The notes: a model not told the origin generated them from the sequence alone. DNA of 64,000 nt from Marinilabilia rubra (GCF_003121985.1 NZ_QEWP01000005.1:186001-250000); one strand, 5' to 3'. Positions 17,719 to 28,200 are shown, counted from the stretch's first letter. Program-made: numbers and translations.

Positions 17719-18768
17719 ATGTCTGAAAACAACATAGCCGTAGTAATTCTCAACTGGAATACCCGGGACATGCTTAAACGTTACCTTCCCGAGGTTATCA
17801 GGCACTCCCGGTTTTCCGGAGCATCGATTGTTGTTGCTGACAATGGCTCCAACGATGGCTCTTGCGAATTGATTGAAAAAGACTTCCCTGAGGTTCAACT
17901 CATTAAGCTGGACAAAAATTATGGTTTTGCCGGAGGATATAATCGTGCCATAAAAAGAATAAAAGCCAAATACTCAGTATTGCTCAATTCGGATGTAATA
18001 CCTTCTCCAAACTGGCTTTCTCCATTATTTGAAAACCTTGAGACTTCAAATAACATTGCTGCTGCAGTTCCAAAAATAAAATCCCTAAAAGCCCCAACAA
18101 TGTTTGAGTATGCAGGGGCTGCAGGCGGTTTTATTGACAAATGGGGATATACCTTTTGCCGGGGAAGGATATTCGATTCTCTTGAACAAGATGAGGGCCA
18201 ATACTCAAATTCCGGGGATATTTTCTGGGGTAGCGGAGCAGCACTCATGGTAAGAACGGAATTGTTCAACCAAACAGGGGGCCTCAATGAGCACTTCTTT
18301 GCACATATGGAAGAAATTGACTGGTGCTGGAGAATGAAGAACCTGGGAATGCAGATTCAATATGTGCCCGATAGTGAGGTTTTTCACCTCGGAGGAGGAA
18401 CTTTAAGTGCGATGTCATCGCATAAGACTTATCTGAATTTCCGTAACAATCTTTTTCTGCTATACAGAAATCTTCCTGATAAAGGATTACATCAGACACT
18501 GTTTTTCCGTTTATTACTAGACGGCGTGGCCGCCTTAAAATTCTTTATATCGGGAGATTTAAACAACCTAAAAGCAATTTTCAGGGCCCATAGGGATTAT
18601 TTTCGTCGAAAACCATTCCTAAGGGAAGAAAGAACCCTCCTTCGAAAAGATATCAGGAAAGAAAACCACAAAGAGATATATCAGGGAAGCATAATTTGGG
18701 ATTACTTCATCCGGGGAAAAAAACATTTCGGGGAACTAAATTTCCCGGACATTCAAAACAAGCTATAA
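17719..18768 (+). CDS. Family 2 glycosyltransferase
   Basis: This 349-residue protein has a GT2 (GT-A fold) domain: VVILNWNTRDMLKRYLPEV, nucleotide-binding DNGSNDGS (from D41), LLNSDVIP as the DxD-like region, and HMEEIDWCWRMKNLG, the ED-type catalytic segment of rhamnosyl- and galactofuranosyl-type transferases. The C-terminal third contains a possible membrane-associated helix. It probably adds a sugar to cell-surface glycan. The ATG at 17719 is chosen over a TTG two codons upstream. Its last 6 bp overlap the end of convergent murF. Confidence 0.9.
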   Translation: MSENNIAVVILNWNTRDMLKRYLPEVIRHSRFSGASIVVADNGSNDGSCELIEKDFPEVQLIKLDKNYGFAGGYNRAIKRIKAKYSVLLNSDVIPSPNWLSPLFENLETSNNIAAAVPKIKSLKAPTMFEYAGAAGGFIDKWGYTFCRGRIFDSLEQDEGQYSNSGDIFWGSGAALMVRTELFNQTGGLNEHFFAHMEEIDWCWRMKNLGMQIQYVPDSEVFHLGGGTLSAMSSHKTYLNFRNNLFLLYRNLPDKGLHQTLFFRLLLDGVAALKFFISGDLNNLKAIFRAHRDYFRRKPFLREERTLLRKDIRKENHKEIYQGSIIWDYFIRGKKHFGELNFPDIQNKL

Positions 18769-20064
18769 TGCACCCGCAATCAATTCGAGACGGTTGGCAC
18801 GACTTCCTTTTATCAAAACCAACGCATCTTTAAATTTTTCAGTCTCAATTGCCTTTTTTAATGATTGGGTATCCTCATACCAGTCAAACCTTGGATCATC
18901 AGGCAGAACATCTTTAAACTCGATACCGGTCAAAAAACAGGCATTAAAATCAATTTTCAGCACCTCTTTAATAAGTTCCCGGTGTTCCGTGAGACTCTGT
19001 GATCCCATCTCTTTCATGCTACCCAAAACCAATATCTTATTATTATGTGGGATAGAATCAAAGTTTTTTAGAGCTACTTGCATGCTGGAAGGATTCGCAT
19101 TATATGCATCAAGCAAAACCTGATTGCGTCCAGTGTTATAGAACTGCGACCTGTTATTTTCCGGAACATAAGATTCAACGGCCTCTTTAACCAATTCCTC
19201 CTCAATGCCAAAATAATGTCCTACCGACGCAGCTGCCAAAACATTATCCAGATTATAAAGTCCTGTTAAGCAAGTATTAATGGGATACCCGGAAACACGT
19301 GAGGTGTTAAGCTTCAACGAAAGCAAGGGATGAGAAGATACATTAGTTGCTGAAACCACAGCCTCGTCACCTACACCATAACCAATCCATGGGTAATTAC
19401 CCACCATCTCCAATAAATGGGGGTTTCCCACATTGACAAAGATTTCACCACCCTCTTTCTGAAGGAATTCATAAAGCTCCCCCTTCCCTTTTTTCACACC
19501 CTCAAAAGAACCAAAACCTTCCAAATGGGCTTTACCAACATTCGTAATTAATCCATGATTGGGAAGTGCTATTTTACAAAGATCAGCTATTTCTCCTATG
19601 TGATTGGCCCCCATTTCCACAATGGCAATTTGAGTTCCCGGAGGAATGGCAAGTAATGTCAGAGGAACACCAATATGGTTATTCAAATTACCCTGAGTGA
19701 ACCACACCTTATATTTTTTGCCAAGAACAGCAGCAATTAACTCTTTAGTAGTTGTTTTTCCATTACTTCCGGTAATTCCAATCACTGGTATACGAAGTTT
19801 CTGGCGATGGTAACCGGCCAGCTTTTGCAAGGTTTGCAAAACATCCGGAACCCAAAAGCACCCTGGTTTATCTTTCAACCTCTCATCATCAACAACTGCC
19901 AGTTTACATCCATTCTCCAGAGATAACCCTGCAAATTTATTTCCATCAAAACGATCACCTTTTAAAGCAAAGAAAATACTTCCCGGAGCCAGTGACCGTG
20001 TATCGGTAGAAATTATACCCGTCTCCAGATATACTTCATATAAACTACTAATATTATTGACCAT
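18763..20064 (-). CDS. murF: UDP-MurNAc-tripeptide--D-Ala-D-Ala ligase
   Basis: MurF completes the cytoplasmic peptidoglycan precursor by adding D-Ala-D-Ala with ATP. The 433-residue protein shows the N-terminal substrate domain with STDTRSLAPGSIFFALKG, the Mur ligase P-loop GITGSNGKTTTKE (96-108), EMGANHIGEI, and DAYNANPSSMQVAL near the start of the C-terminal domain. It lies 265 bp downstream of gldJ on the same strand but behind gldJ's strong terminator, so it probably has its own promoter. The murF-gldJ-porU-porV neighbourhood recurs in Bacteroidota. It overlaps the convergent glycosyltransferase gene by 6 bp. Confidence 0.95.
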   Translation of the reverse strand: MVNNISSLYEVYLETGIISTDTRSLAPGSIFFALKGDRFDGNKFAGLSLENGCKLAVVDDERLKDKPGCFWVPDVLQTLQKLAGYHRQKLRIPVIGITGSNGKTTTKELIAAVLGKKYKVWFTQGNLNNHIGVPLTLLAIPPGTQIAIVEMGANHIGEIADLCKIALPNHGLITNVGKAHLEGFGSFEGVKKGKGELYEFLQKEGGEIFVNVGNPHLLEMVGNYPWIGYGVGDEAVVSATNVSSHPLLSLKLNTSRVSGYPINTCLTGLYNLDNVLAAASVGHYFGIEEELVKEAVESYVPENNRSQFYNTGRNQVLLDAYNANPSSMQVALKNFDSIPHNNKILVLGSMKEMGSQSLTEHRELIKEVLKIDFNACFLTGIEFKDVLPDDPRFDWYEDTQSLKKAIETEKFKDALVLIKGSRANRLELIAGAL

Positions 20065-20259
20065 ACTTCTTCTTCAACTAAATTAAATAACTCAACAGCA
20101 ACCAACTACTCCAACAAAACTATAGATTCTTCATTTTGTTTAACCATTCTCAAGGCAGGATGACCGCTAAATTATTGATTTTTCATCAGCCCCGGTAAAT
20201 AAAACTAAGAAATCATCATTCAAATCAGGAATATGGTTTTTATCCATAATATAAGACCT

Positions 20260-20290
20260 AAAAAAGGGCCGGAATAAAAATTCCGGCCCC
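20260..20290 (-). terminator. Rho-independent terminator of gldJ
   Basis: On the minus strand a 10-bp GC-rich stem (GGGCCGGAAT / ATTCCGGCCC, 4-base loop) is followed by six T residues. It lies 40 bases after the gldJ stop, a textbook intrinsic terminator. Confidence 0.9.
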
Positions 20291-20329
20291 TTGTAATCTT
20301 ATGATTAAATTGAATATTTCCAGCAAACT

Positions 20330-21817
20330 TTATTTCGACTTACTTGGTCCTCCCACGCGTGTCATTGCACAGCGGAAACCAATGTCATCTCTTGATTCAC
20401 GTTCATCCAGAAAGCGACGTGTACCAGGGCTCAACCAGTAAGCCCGATCTCTCCATGACCCACCTTTATATACCCTTGTGCGGTCGGAGATTGTACTACT
20501 CAATTCTCCCGGGCTGTCAGCATACATATTTTCGGTATCCATTTCACTTGCCGACCAGTTTCCACCCATAGAGATATTAGAAATAGCATCCCCGTCTCTG
20601 AAGTTACGGTTATCAGAAGTTCTATAGTTGCTTCTGTCCAGAATATCCTCATCAGTCTCGTCACGATATTGTATGTTACCATACTCATCCCGTTCGACAA
20701 CATAACCTTCTTCATCCAGAACTTTCGTCTTAAACTGGTTTCCACGGAAGGGGCTAAACTCGCCTACCTGCCCATGCGACTGAGGGCGATAAACGTCAGC
20801 TACCCACTCATTTACATTCCCGGCCATACAATACAGACCAAAATCATTGGGATAATAAGAATCAACAGGAACAGTAATATCACCTTCATCATTAAGGTCA
20901 CCGGCCATACCCATGTAGTCACCCGGACCTCTTACGAAGTTAGCCATCATGCGGCCACGTTCTTGCTTTGAAGGATTACGAAGTGTGTGACCATTCCAAG
21001 GGTAGATGCGGCGGTCGGTAAGACGCTCTTCATAGGAGTTTCCGATCAAACCGTAAGCGGCATATTCCCACTCTGCTTCGGTTGGGAGCCGGTATCTTGG
21101 TAAAATAATTCCATCACTCTGACGAACCCGGCGGGTGTCTTTATCAGGATCAAGGTCTTCCATAGGACTTTTACCCGCTACACCTTCATATTTACCCAGC
21201 AAATACGCCTCAGTATCAAAGTTATTTTGTCCGGACTGTTGGAGATCCAGTTCAAGAATTCCCATATCTACAAGGATCATCTCGTTTACCCTGTCGGTAC
21301 GCCAGGCGGCATAATCACTTGCCTGAAGCCAGTTTACACCGACAACCGGGTATTCGCTGTAAGCCGGGTGGCGAAGATAGTTCTCAACCATTGGCTCATT
21401 GTAAGCCAAAGGACGACGCCACACCAAAGTATCCGGCAATGCGCGACGGTATACCTCAGGCATATCGATAAATACACGATTTATCCAGTAAAGATATTCG
21501 CGGTAGTCGACATTGCGAACTTCTGTTTCGTCCATATAGAAAGAACGAACAGTAACCCGTCTTGGGCTATTGTCCCAATTTTTCATAACATCTTCTTCGA
21601 CGCTACCCATAATAAAGGTACCACCTTCAATAAAAACAAGTCCGGGTCCGGTTTCCTGCTCATATTGGGACTGATACTCAAATCCGCCGGTTTCAGGTTC
21701 GTTGTAAGACCATCCTGTTGTCGAAGATGCGGTTTTCTTGGCGCCACCGCCACAAGATGCTAAAACCATCAGTCCCAACAACAAGGTGGGAACAAAAAGT
21801 CTGGAATTCAATCTCAT
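20330..21817 (-). CDS. gldJ: Gliding motility / T9SS lipoprotein GldJ
   Basis: This 495-residue lipoprotein has a signal peptide of residues 1-21 with lipobox LASC and lipidated C22. From about residue 58 the protein is a formylglycine-generating-enzyme (SUMF1)-like fold: GLVFIEGGTFIMGS, FYMDETEVRN, YPVVGVNWLQASDYAAWRTDR, RYRLPTEAEWEYAAYG, YKGGSWRDRAYWLSPGTRRF and GFRCAMT. The wording MDETEVRNVDYREYLYWINRVF and ALPDTLVWR fits GldJ rather than GldK. GldJ is an outer-membrane lipoprotein that stabilises GldK and the T9SS machinery; it is not expected to be catalytic. Its own terminator follows. porU-porV lie 1.28 kb away, divergently. Confidence 0.9.
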   Translation of the reverse strand: MRLNSRLFVPTLLLGLMVLASCGGGAKKTASSTTGWSYNEPETGGFEYQSQYEQETGPGLVFIEGGTFIMGSVEEDVMKNWDNSPRRVTVRSFYMDETEVRNVDYREYLYWINRVFIDMPEVYRRALPDTLVWRRPLAYNEPMVENYLRHPAYSEYPVVGVNWLQASDYAAWRTDRVNEMILVDMGILELDLQQSGQNNFDTEAYLLGKYEGVAGKSPMEDLDPDKDTRRVRQSDGIILPRYRLPTEAEWEYAAYGLIGNSYEERLTDRRIYPWNGHTLRNPSKQERGRMMANFVRGPGDYMGMAGDLNDEGDITVPVDSYYPNDFGLYCMAGNVNEWVADVYRPQSHGQVGEFSPFRGNQFKTKVLDEEGYVVERDEYGNIQYRDETDEDILDRSNYRTSDNRNFRDGDAISNISMGGNWSASEMDTENMYADSPGELSSTISDRTRVYKGGSWRDRAYWLSPGTRRFLDERESRDDIGFRCAMTRVGGPSKSK

Positions 21818-22204
21818 AACTTATTTTTCTTGTAATTCTTTTACAATTATCGAATAACAAAGATAAACATTCAGGGGTTTCTGCAAGAATTTTTACCTTA
21901 TTAAAATTAACCAAAGCTGACATGTGTTGCTAGTCCTACGATCAGGCATAACTTCCTGAGTCAAAATATTAGAACGTAAAAATCTCTTTAGATCCTTATA
22001 TGTTCATAGAACGACAAGCGAACAAATTCATTGTTTTATACTGCAAAAATAAAAAAAGGTTATACCGGAAGTCCAACTTTGTAATATTTTTTGGCACCAT
22101 ATTCCGGATTGGGGCGATTAAAGAATTTCAACCCCAATCGACATCCCCACTTTCTAAAAGAACTGACAGCCTGTCTCTAAGAAAAACTTCTTTATCTAAA
22201 AAAA

Positions 22205-22360
22205 CAATAGATCGTTAAATTTTCAGACACCTCCCTGATGGCAGTCAGATAAGATCCAAGACAAACCACACAACATTAATAACCAAAACCTTAAGGCCGT
22301 CATGCGACAAACTCCCCAAAATTGATTCAGAACCTTTTTCAATAATTTAACGGAGTATTG
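22205..22360 (+). mobile_element. MITE-like element, CAATAGATCGTTA family, copy 2 (156 bp)
   Basis: The ends are CAATAGATCGTTA and TAACGGAGTATTG, the same terminal repeats as copy 1. It is flanked on both sides by TAAAAAAA (8-bp direct duplication; slippage in the A-run could affect the apparent length). The interior is more GC-rich than in other copies and shares little with them beyond the ends. Confidence 0.8.
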
Positions 22361-22493
22361 TAAAAAAAGTGAATAAATCCAATGAATATTACACCTTAAT
22401 TATTCATTAATAAATAGAGATTTTTTCAACGCTAAGAAAAACTCTTTTAAAATTAAGTTCTCATTTCTTTACGGATTAAGTCCTAATTAGTGC

Positions 22494-22690
22494 GTGTCCA
22501 TAAAATCCCATTTACTTCGTTATGCTTGCCGCCAAAATACTCATCCCGAAGCATTCGGGACTCCGTTTTTGGGAGCTTCGCAGGCCCCCGAAGAAAAATC
22601 GGGGCAGGCTTTGCAAATGGAACTTTCTGACCAGACACATGACTACTCAGTTTCAAAGCCGACTTTATAGCCGGCCCAAATTAAGTAAGG
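22494..22690 (+). repeat. GTGTC inverted-repeat element, copy 1
   Basis: The core 22494-22638 begins GTGTCCATAAAATCCCATTT and ends CTTTCTGACCAGACAC. The ends are imperfect inverted repeats. It holds two internal hairpins (CCCGAAGCATTCGGG and CCCCCGA...TCGGGG). It is about 80 percent similar to 54522-54669, and weaker similarity continues another 45-50 bp through a CTTTATAG hairpin. No flanking duplication was seen. It is non-coding. Confidence 0.75.
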
Positions 22691-23095
22691 CAAAGAAACT
22701 TTCGAAAAAACCCTCGTACCAGAAAATCAACTTAATAACTAATCGTTAACGAAACAAATGCTGATTGCAGATGAAATCAGAAAACTGGAAATAGGCCTCA
22801 CACCCAATAATCGATATAATAAATCATCATTTTTTCGTTTAAGACAATGGATAGATGCAACCATTGGTTTATTTTTGTGTTTTAAATTAAAACAAAAAAC
22901 CCTATTGATTTTAAGAGAATTCAGAAAAGAAAAAAAAATGAGTTTTTTACATCTGAAAGCTTAAGGTGCAATATAACTTTAAGAGCCAAAAAACCGTATG
23001 AATTTGAATCTGATAAAATAATATAAAGCAGATTGCATCCATTCAATACCAAATTATGAGGGCTTGAATAAATTGATACTTACAGGAAGAATACT

Positions 23096-26000
23096 ATGGC
23101 CAAGCGCGCACACATAATAAATTTTATTCTTTTTATTGGTTTAGCAGTGGTTCTTACATCCACCACTCAACCTGAAAACAGACTAAAAAAACAGTTCAGC
23201 AAAGAGATTGAATGGAAGAATTCGTTTCAATATCCTGAAATGCCCTTTACTGGTCGTGGTTTCTTTAAGGATGATTCAGGATTACCTGTTTTTCTTATCT
23301 CCCTTCCTCTTCCAAATAATTTTGCCGGTAAGGATTTTGATGTTAAAATCACCCCCCGGAAATGGGCACCTTTTGAAGACTCCAAATTACTATCCGACAT
23401 TACCAATGAGGATTTAGGGGATGAAGCAGTTCACAGGATTGTCACGATTCAAAAAAAGTCCTTCCTGGAAATCGAAATTGTTCCGTTCAGTTTTTCAAAT
23501 GACAATGCTTTCAAATGGAAAAAATTAACTCATTTCACGGTTGATATTTCTTATTCACCCACCAGCCCCCCGGCCTCGTTAAAATCCGGAAAGCTTAAAT
23601 ATGCCAATAACTCCAAACTTGCCGGTGGCAAATGGGTGAAAATTGGAACAACTGAACGGGGCATCCATAAAATACCCTATGCAACACTGGAAAACTGGGG
23701 GTTCACCAATCCCGGGCAAGTACAGGTTTATGGAAATGGCGGAGATATTGTTCCTATGGATAACAGCAAAAACCGACCGGATGACTTACCAGTGGTTTCG
23801 TGCATGCACGCCAACAATGCTATTTACTTTTTCAGCACCGGTTTGTGGCGCTGGCAGTGGAATCAGGACCTGAATATTTTTGAACATCAGGCGCACCCTT
23901 ATTCCTCTCTGGCTTATTTTTTTCTTTCAGAGACAGACAATGCCGTTAAGTCCCCTGAAGTTGCAGAAGAAATAATTGCCCCACAAACACATGTGACAAG
24001 AAAGTTTGACTACCTCTTCTTCCATGAAAAAAACGATGAAAACATTCTTAAGTCAGGAAATCAATGGTTTGGTGAAAAATTCAACACATCCATCACCTTG
24101 AAAAGGGACTTTAACATTGTGGCACCGTTAATAGACACAAATAGTGAAGCCGCCTTCTATACCCAGGTAGCAGGAAGAGCAAATTCCACCCAGGCATTTA
24201 ATATATCCATCAATGGTGTTCAACAAGACCCTGTCTATATTAATACGGTTTCGATGAGTGATTATTTGGGATACTATCTTCGCCTGGCAGATAAAAAAAT
24301 GGTCTTTTATCCTGAAAGCACCGATTTATCAATAACCTATGAATATACTAATACCGGATCAACATCGATTGGATGGCTCGATTATTTTATTGTAAATGCC
24401 AGAGGAAATCTGGACCTTGCATCGGGATCCTTTATTTTTCGTGATCACACAACCGTGGGAGATGACAATATAACTTCGTATGAAATCGACAATCCCGGAC
24501 AGGAAGTGATTATCTGGGATGTGACAAACCCTGTAACCCCTGTTAAGCTTCAGGTCACCACATCTGACAACAAGGCCTCCTTTAAAGATTATTCAGATAC
24601 TATAAAAGAATATGTAGCTTTCTCACCGGACCTGGATTTTCCTGTTCCTGAATTTATTGAGGAGACCCCAAATCAAAACCTTCACGGGGCCTCACCCGCC
24701 GACATGATCATTGTTGCTCCAAAAGAATTCAAAGGACAGGCCACAAGATTAGCCAATCTTCACAGGCAGCATTCAAATCTGGAGGTACTGGTAGCAGAAA
24801 GAGATCAGATTTATAACGAATTCTCCTGGGGGCATCCTGATCCCACTGCAATTCGAAGTTTCATGAAAATGCTTTACGATAAAGCAGGTGATAACAGTAA
24901 TGATCTGCCAGAACTTTTGTTGCTGTTTGGGGATGGCACATTCGACAACAGATACAGCAACGATAAGCCAGCTGCTCCTTTACCAACATATCAATCTGAC
25001 AACTCCATTTATCAGACAAAGACTTACGTGACTGATGATTACTTTGGCTTTTTGGATGATGAAGAGGGAGAAAACCTTCGAACTGACAGGCTTGACATTG
25101 GAATAGGCCGGTTTCCTGTTAACACAATTGAAGAAGCAACTGCCGCTGTTGATAAATCAGAAGCTTATCTGACTGCACAGGAGGATGGAAAATGGAAAAC
25201 CCGCCTGACGTTCATTGGAGACGATGGCGATTTCAACATCCATACCAGGGATGCCGAAAGGCTTACCCAGAAAATATCTACAGGTCATCCTCAGTTCGAT
25301 ATTAACAAAATTTATTTCGACGCATACAAAATGACTTCAGGGGCTGTGGGCAAGGAGTTTCCGGAAGCAAAAACAAAAGTCCAGCAATCAATTGCAGAAG
25401 GAACTCTTATACTGAATTATACAGGACACGGGAGTGAAAACAATCTGGCTCATGAAAGGATTATAACAAAAACCGACATTAACAACTGGACCAATCTTGA
25501 CAAGCTTCCACTTTTTGTGACTGCAACATGTGAATTTAGCCGATTCGATAATCACTACCACACCTCTGCAGGAGAAGAAGTTTTTCTTAATAACAATGGA
25601 GGTGGCATAGCGCTTTTATCCACCACCCGCATTGTTTATTCCAGCCTTAATTTCACCCTGAATAATGCCTTTTACAATCATGCTTTTGAATATGACACCA
25701 ATGGCCAGCCTTTGCGACTGGGCGAAATGATGAGGCGCACAAAAATTGAATCAGGCGCCAACACCAACAAACTAAACTTCACTCTGTTGGGCGATCCGGC
25801 CTTGCGATTAATATATCCGGCAGATGAAGTAATAACGGCCGAGCTAAATACCAAAAGTGTTTCCACGAACCAATCGGACACGATCAGAGCACTGTCTCAT
25901 AACTCAGTCTTTGCCAAGGTAACTACCCCAAATGGTGATGTTATTAATGATTTTAACGGAACAGCATTTGTAACAGTTTTTGACAAAGCTGTAGATACCC

Positions 26001-26905
26001 AAACTCTTGGTAATGGAGGCAATGAGCCTTTTGAATATGAAGAATTCTCAAACATACTTTTTAAAGGCAGAGCCACTATTGAAAACGGAAGTTTTTCGAT
26101 AAACTTTGTGGTTCCTCAGGATATCAGGTACAATTACGACCATGGCAGGATAAGTTATTATGCCCTGGCAGATGATGGCAGAGAAGCGGCAGGCGCCTTC
26201 AATGGGTTGGTCATTGGGGGCATCAGCAGCGATACCGCTTTTGATGCTCAAGGACCCCAAATGGATTTATATCTTAACCATTCCGGTTTTCAAAATGGTC
26301 AAAGCACAGGCCCGAGTCCCATGCTTTATGCAAATATATTTGACGATTCCGGAATTAATACTTCCGGTATTGGCATTGGACATAACATCACATTAGTAAT
26401 TGATGAAAACACCAACAATCCCCTGATATTAAATGATTCTTTCGTTGCCAACATCGACGAATACCAGACAGGACAAGTAATTTATCAGCTTCCCGCGCTT
26501 GAAGAAGGCAATCACACCCTTTCTCTTAAAGTATGGGACAATTACAATAATTCAACCACAGAAACGTTAACCTTTAAGGTCGCAAGTGATCACGGAATAA
26601 ATATTCGTAACTTTGCCGCCTATCCCAACCCGGTATCACCTGGTGAGGAAGTATATTTTACCATGCAAATTGATGCCCCTAATTCGATATTGAACACAAC
26701 CATTCAATTTGCCAATGCTGCGGGAGCAGTTACCGGAACAGTGGAAGATGAATTAATATCAAATGGAAATTTCATAGGACCATACAGATTACCTCTGGAA
26801 AAATCAGGATGGAATCGGTCAGGAATTTGCTTTGTAAGACTCATCTTAAAAACTCAAAATGGAAAAGAAAGTTCGGCAACACTAAAACTGGTGCCGGCAC
26901 CCTAA
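23096..26905 (+). CDS. porU: Type IX secretion system sortase PorU
   Basis: PorU removes the C-terminal signal of T9SS cargo at the cell surface and joins many of them to anionic LPS. This 1269-residue protein has an N-terminal signal/anchor (about 8-24), a long beta-rich N-region, and a gingipain-type C25 peptidase domain at about 535-900. Catalytic H778 lies in NYTGHGSENNLAH and nucleophile C812 in ATCEFSRFDN. The C-terminal 370 residues are Ig-like, and the last about 90 begin AYPNPVSPGEEVYF, a CTD-like tail that PorU is known to retain. It is cotranscribed with porV 23 bp downstream. Length and order match the family. Confidence 0.95.
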   Translation: MAKRAHIINFILFIGLAVVLTSTTQPENRLKKQFSKEIEWKNSFQYPEMPFTGRGFFKDDSGLPVFLISLPLPNNFAGKDFDVKITPRKWAPFEDSKLLSDITNEDLGDEAVHRIVTIQKKSFLEIEIVPFSFSNDNAFKWKKLTHFTVDISYSPTSPPASLKSGKLKYANNSKLAGGKWVKIGTTERGIHKIPYATLENWGFTNPGQVQVYGNGGDIVPMDNSKNRPDDLPVVSCMHANNAIYFFSTGLWRWQWNQDLNIFEHQAHPYSSLAYFFLSETDNAVKSPEVAEEIIAPQTHVTRKFDYLFFHEKNDENILKSGNQWFGEKFNTSITLKRDFNIVAPLIDTNSEAAFYTQVAGRANSTQAFNISINGVQQDPVYINTVSMSDYLGYYLRLADKKMVFYPESTDLSITYEYTNTGSTSIGWLDYFIVNARGNLDLASGSFIFRDHTTVGDDNITSYEIDNPGQEVIIWDVTNPVTPVKLQVTTSDNKASFKDYSDTIKEYVAFSPDLDFPVPEFIEETPNQNLHGASPADMIIVAPKEFKGQATRLANLHRQHSNLEVLVAERDQIYNEFSWGHPDPTAIRSFMKMLYDKAGDNSNDLPELLLLFGDGTFDNRYSNDKPAAPLPTYQSDNSIYQTKTYVTDDYFGFLDDEEGENLRTDRLDIGIGRFPVNTIEEATAAVDKSEAYLTAQEDGKWKTRLTFIGDDGDFNIHTRDAERLTQKISTGHPQFDINKIYFDAYKMTSGAVGKEFPEAKTKVQQSIAEGTLILNYTGHGSENNLAHERIITKTDINNWTNLDKLPLFVTATCEFSRFDNHYHTSAGEEVFLNNNGGGIALLSTTRIVYSSLNFTLNNAFYNHAFEYDTNGQPLRLGEMMRRTKIESGANTNKLNFTLLGDPALRLIYPADEVITAELNTKSVSTNQSDTIRALSHNSVFAKVTTPNGDVINDFNGTAFVTVFDKAVDTQTLGNGGNEPFEYEEFSNILFKGRATIENGSFSINFVVPQDIRYNYDHGRISYYALADDGREAAGAFNGLVIGGISSDTAFDAQGPQMDLYLNHSGFQNGQSTGPSPMLYANIFDDSGINTSGIGIGHNITLVIDENTNNPLILNDSFVANIDEYQTGQVIYQLPALEEGNHTLSLKVWDNYNNSTTETLTFKVASDHGINIRNFAAYPNPVSPGEEVYFTMQIDAPNSILNTTIQFANAAGAVTGTVEDELISNGNFIGPYRLPLEKSGWNRSGICFVRLILKTQNGKESSATLKLVPAP

Positions 26906-26928
26906 AAACATATGGAAAATAGTAAACA

Positions 26929-28116
26929 ATGACGCAAAAAACTTTAAGAAAAGCATTTCTCGCATGTGCACTAATGGGATTCATGCCCCTCATTCAGGCC
27001 CAGGACGCAATTGATCCAGGCAACATTAGTGGCCGACAAAATATAATCAGCACCGCTGTTCCTTTTCTGGATATTGCACCCGAATCAAGAGGAGGTGCCA
27101 TGGGAAACACAGGTGTTGCCATTTCTCCGGATGTCAACTCACAACACTGGAATCCGGCCAAATACGCCTTTATAGAGAAAGAGATGGGTGCCGCAATTTC
27201 TTACACCCCATGGTTGAGAAAATTGGTAAATGACATCAACCTTTACTACCTTACAGGGTTTAAAAGACTGGATGACATGCAAACGGTAAGTGCTTCTCTG
27301 AGGTATTTTTCAATGGGAGAAGTCATTTTTCGCGGAGAGAATCCAGACGACATTGGAGTTCCCGTAAAACCCAATGAGTTTGCTATCGACGCTGCATACA
27401 GTCGTGTTCTTTCCGATCATTTTTCAGGTGCTGTAGCATTTCGTTACATCCGGTCTGACCTTCAACTTGGCTTAGGGTCTTATTCCGGAAGTGAGGCCTA
27501 CCAGCCGGGAAATTCCTTTGCAGCTGACCTTGCTTTTTATTATCAAAGTGAAATTGACCTTGGAGGTCAGGACAGTAAAATTTCGGCAGGGCTAAACATC
27601 TCAAATATAGGCAGCAAAATTTCTTACGACGGGAATATTGAACAATTCATTCCTACTAACATGAGACTTGGAGCAGCTCTCACCAGTGAATTGGATGAAT
27701 ACAATCAAATCACCGTTTCGGTTGATCTCAATAAACTATTGGTTCCAACACCTGACACCTCAAATGTGGAAACCACTGAAGGATTCTTTCAGAGCGACGA
27801 TGTTTCTGTGATATCCGGCATGTTCCAGTCATTTGGTGATGCACCCGGTGGAATGGAAGAGGAATTGCAGGAAATTAACGTCAGCATTGGGGCAGAATAC
27901 CTTTACAATAAGCAGTTTGCAGTGCGCGCAGGTTATTTTCATGAACATGAGAACAAAGGTAACCGCAAATTCTTCACTGCCGGTGTAGGTCTCACTTTCA
28001 ACATGCTTAATATTGACGCCTCATACATTATCCCGGTAGTGCAAAACAATCCACTGGCAAACACTGTAAGGTTTACCCTGGGGCTGGATCTGGATCAGAT
28101 GATAGGACAAAATTAA
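26929..28116 (+). CDS. porV: T9SS outer-membrane protein PorV (LptO)
   Basis: This 395-residue FadL-like outer-membrane beta-barrel has a signal peptide ending AQA (about residue 24). Characteristic N-terminal text follows: TAVPFLDIAPESRGGAMGNTG and HWNPAKYAF, the latter diagnostic of PorV/PorP-type barrels. PorV collects cargo from the SprA translocon and delivers it to PorU. The last residues (VRFTLGLDLDQMIGQN) fit a final barrel strand. It lies 23 bp downstream of porU, with a terminator 28 bp after the stop closing the operon. Confidence 0.94.
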   Translation: MTQKTLRKAFLACALMGFMPLIQAQDAIDPGNISGRQNIISTAVPFLDIAPESRGGAMGNTGVAISPDVNSQHWNPAKYAFIEKEMGAAISYTPWLRKLVNDINLYYLTGFKRLDDMQTVSASLRYFSMGEVIFRGENPDDIGVPVKPNEFAIDAAYSRVLSDHFSGAVAFRYIRSDLQLGLGSYSGSEAYQPGNSFAADLAFYYQSEIDLGGQDSKISAGLNISNIGSKISYDGNIEQFIPTNMRLGAALTSELDEYNQITVSVDLNKLLVPTPDTSNVETTEGFFQSDDVSVISGMFQSFGDAPGGMEEELQEINVSIGAEYLYNKQFAVRAGYFHEHENKGNRKFFTAGVGLTFNMLNIDASYIIPVVQNNPLANTVRFTLGLDLDQMIGQN

Positions 28117-28136
28117 AACTGTTAAGTTTGACATAA

Positions 28137-28173
28137 CAAAAAAGCCGGACAACATTATTTGTCCGGTTTTTTT
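28137..28173. terminator. Terminator after porU-porV
   Basis: The stem CCGGACAA / TTGTCCGG with a 6-base loop is preceded by an A-run and followed by seven T residues. It closes the porV transcript; the following T-rich DNA also contains the ispF -7 element. Confidence 0.9.
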
Positions 28174-28174
28174 G

Positions 28175-28182
28175 TATTTTTG
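28175..28182 (+). promoter_or_regulatory. Predicted -7 element of the ispF promoter
   Basis: TATTTTTG matches TAnnTTTG and lies 18 bases before the ispF ATG, directly after the porV terminator T-run. This would give a very short leader. Confidence 0.5.
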
Positions 28183-28200
28183 CGATCTAAAAATTAAGAT

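Larger units (their letters stand above)
21818..23095. other. Gene-free divergent region between gldJ and porU (1.28 kb)
   Basis: No gene was found. It contains a MITE-like element (22205-22360) and a GTGTC inverted-repeat element (22494-22690), both described separately; the rest is AT-rich. Short frames at 22000-22218, 22522-22749 and 22758-22964 lie partly in these repeats or are lysine-rich and have no motif. The promoters for gldJ and porU must lie near its two ends, so the repeats appear to have accumulated between them. Confidence 0.6.

Noticed and set aside
22522-22964. Two short plus-strand frames upstream of porU
   Set aside because: The first lies inside the GTGTC repeat element, the second is lysine-rich with no motif.
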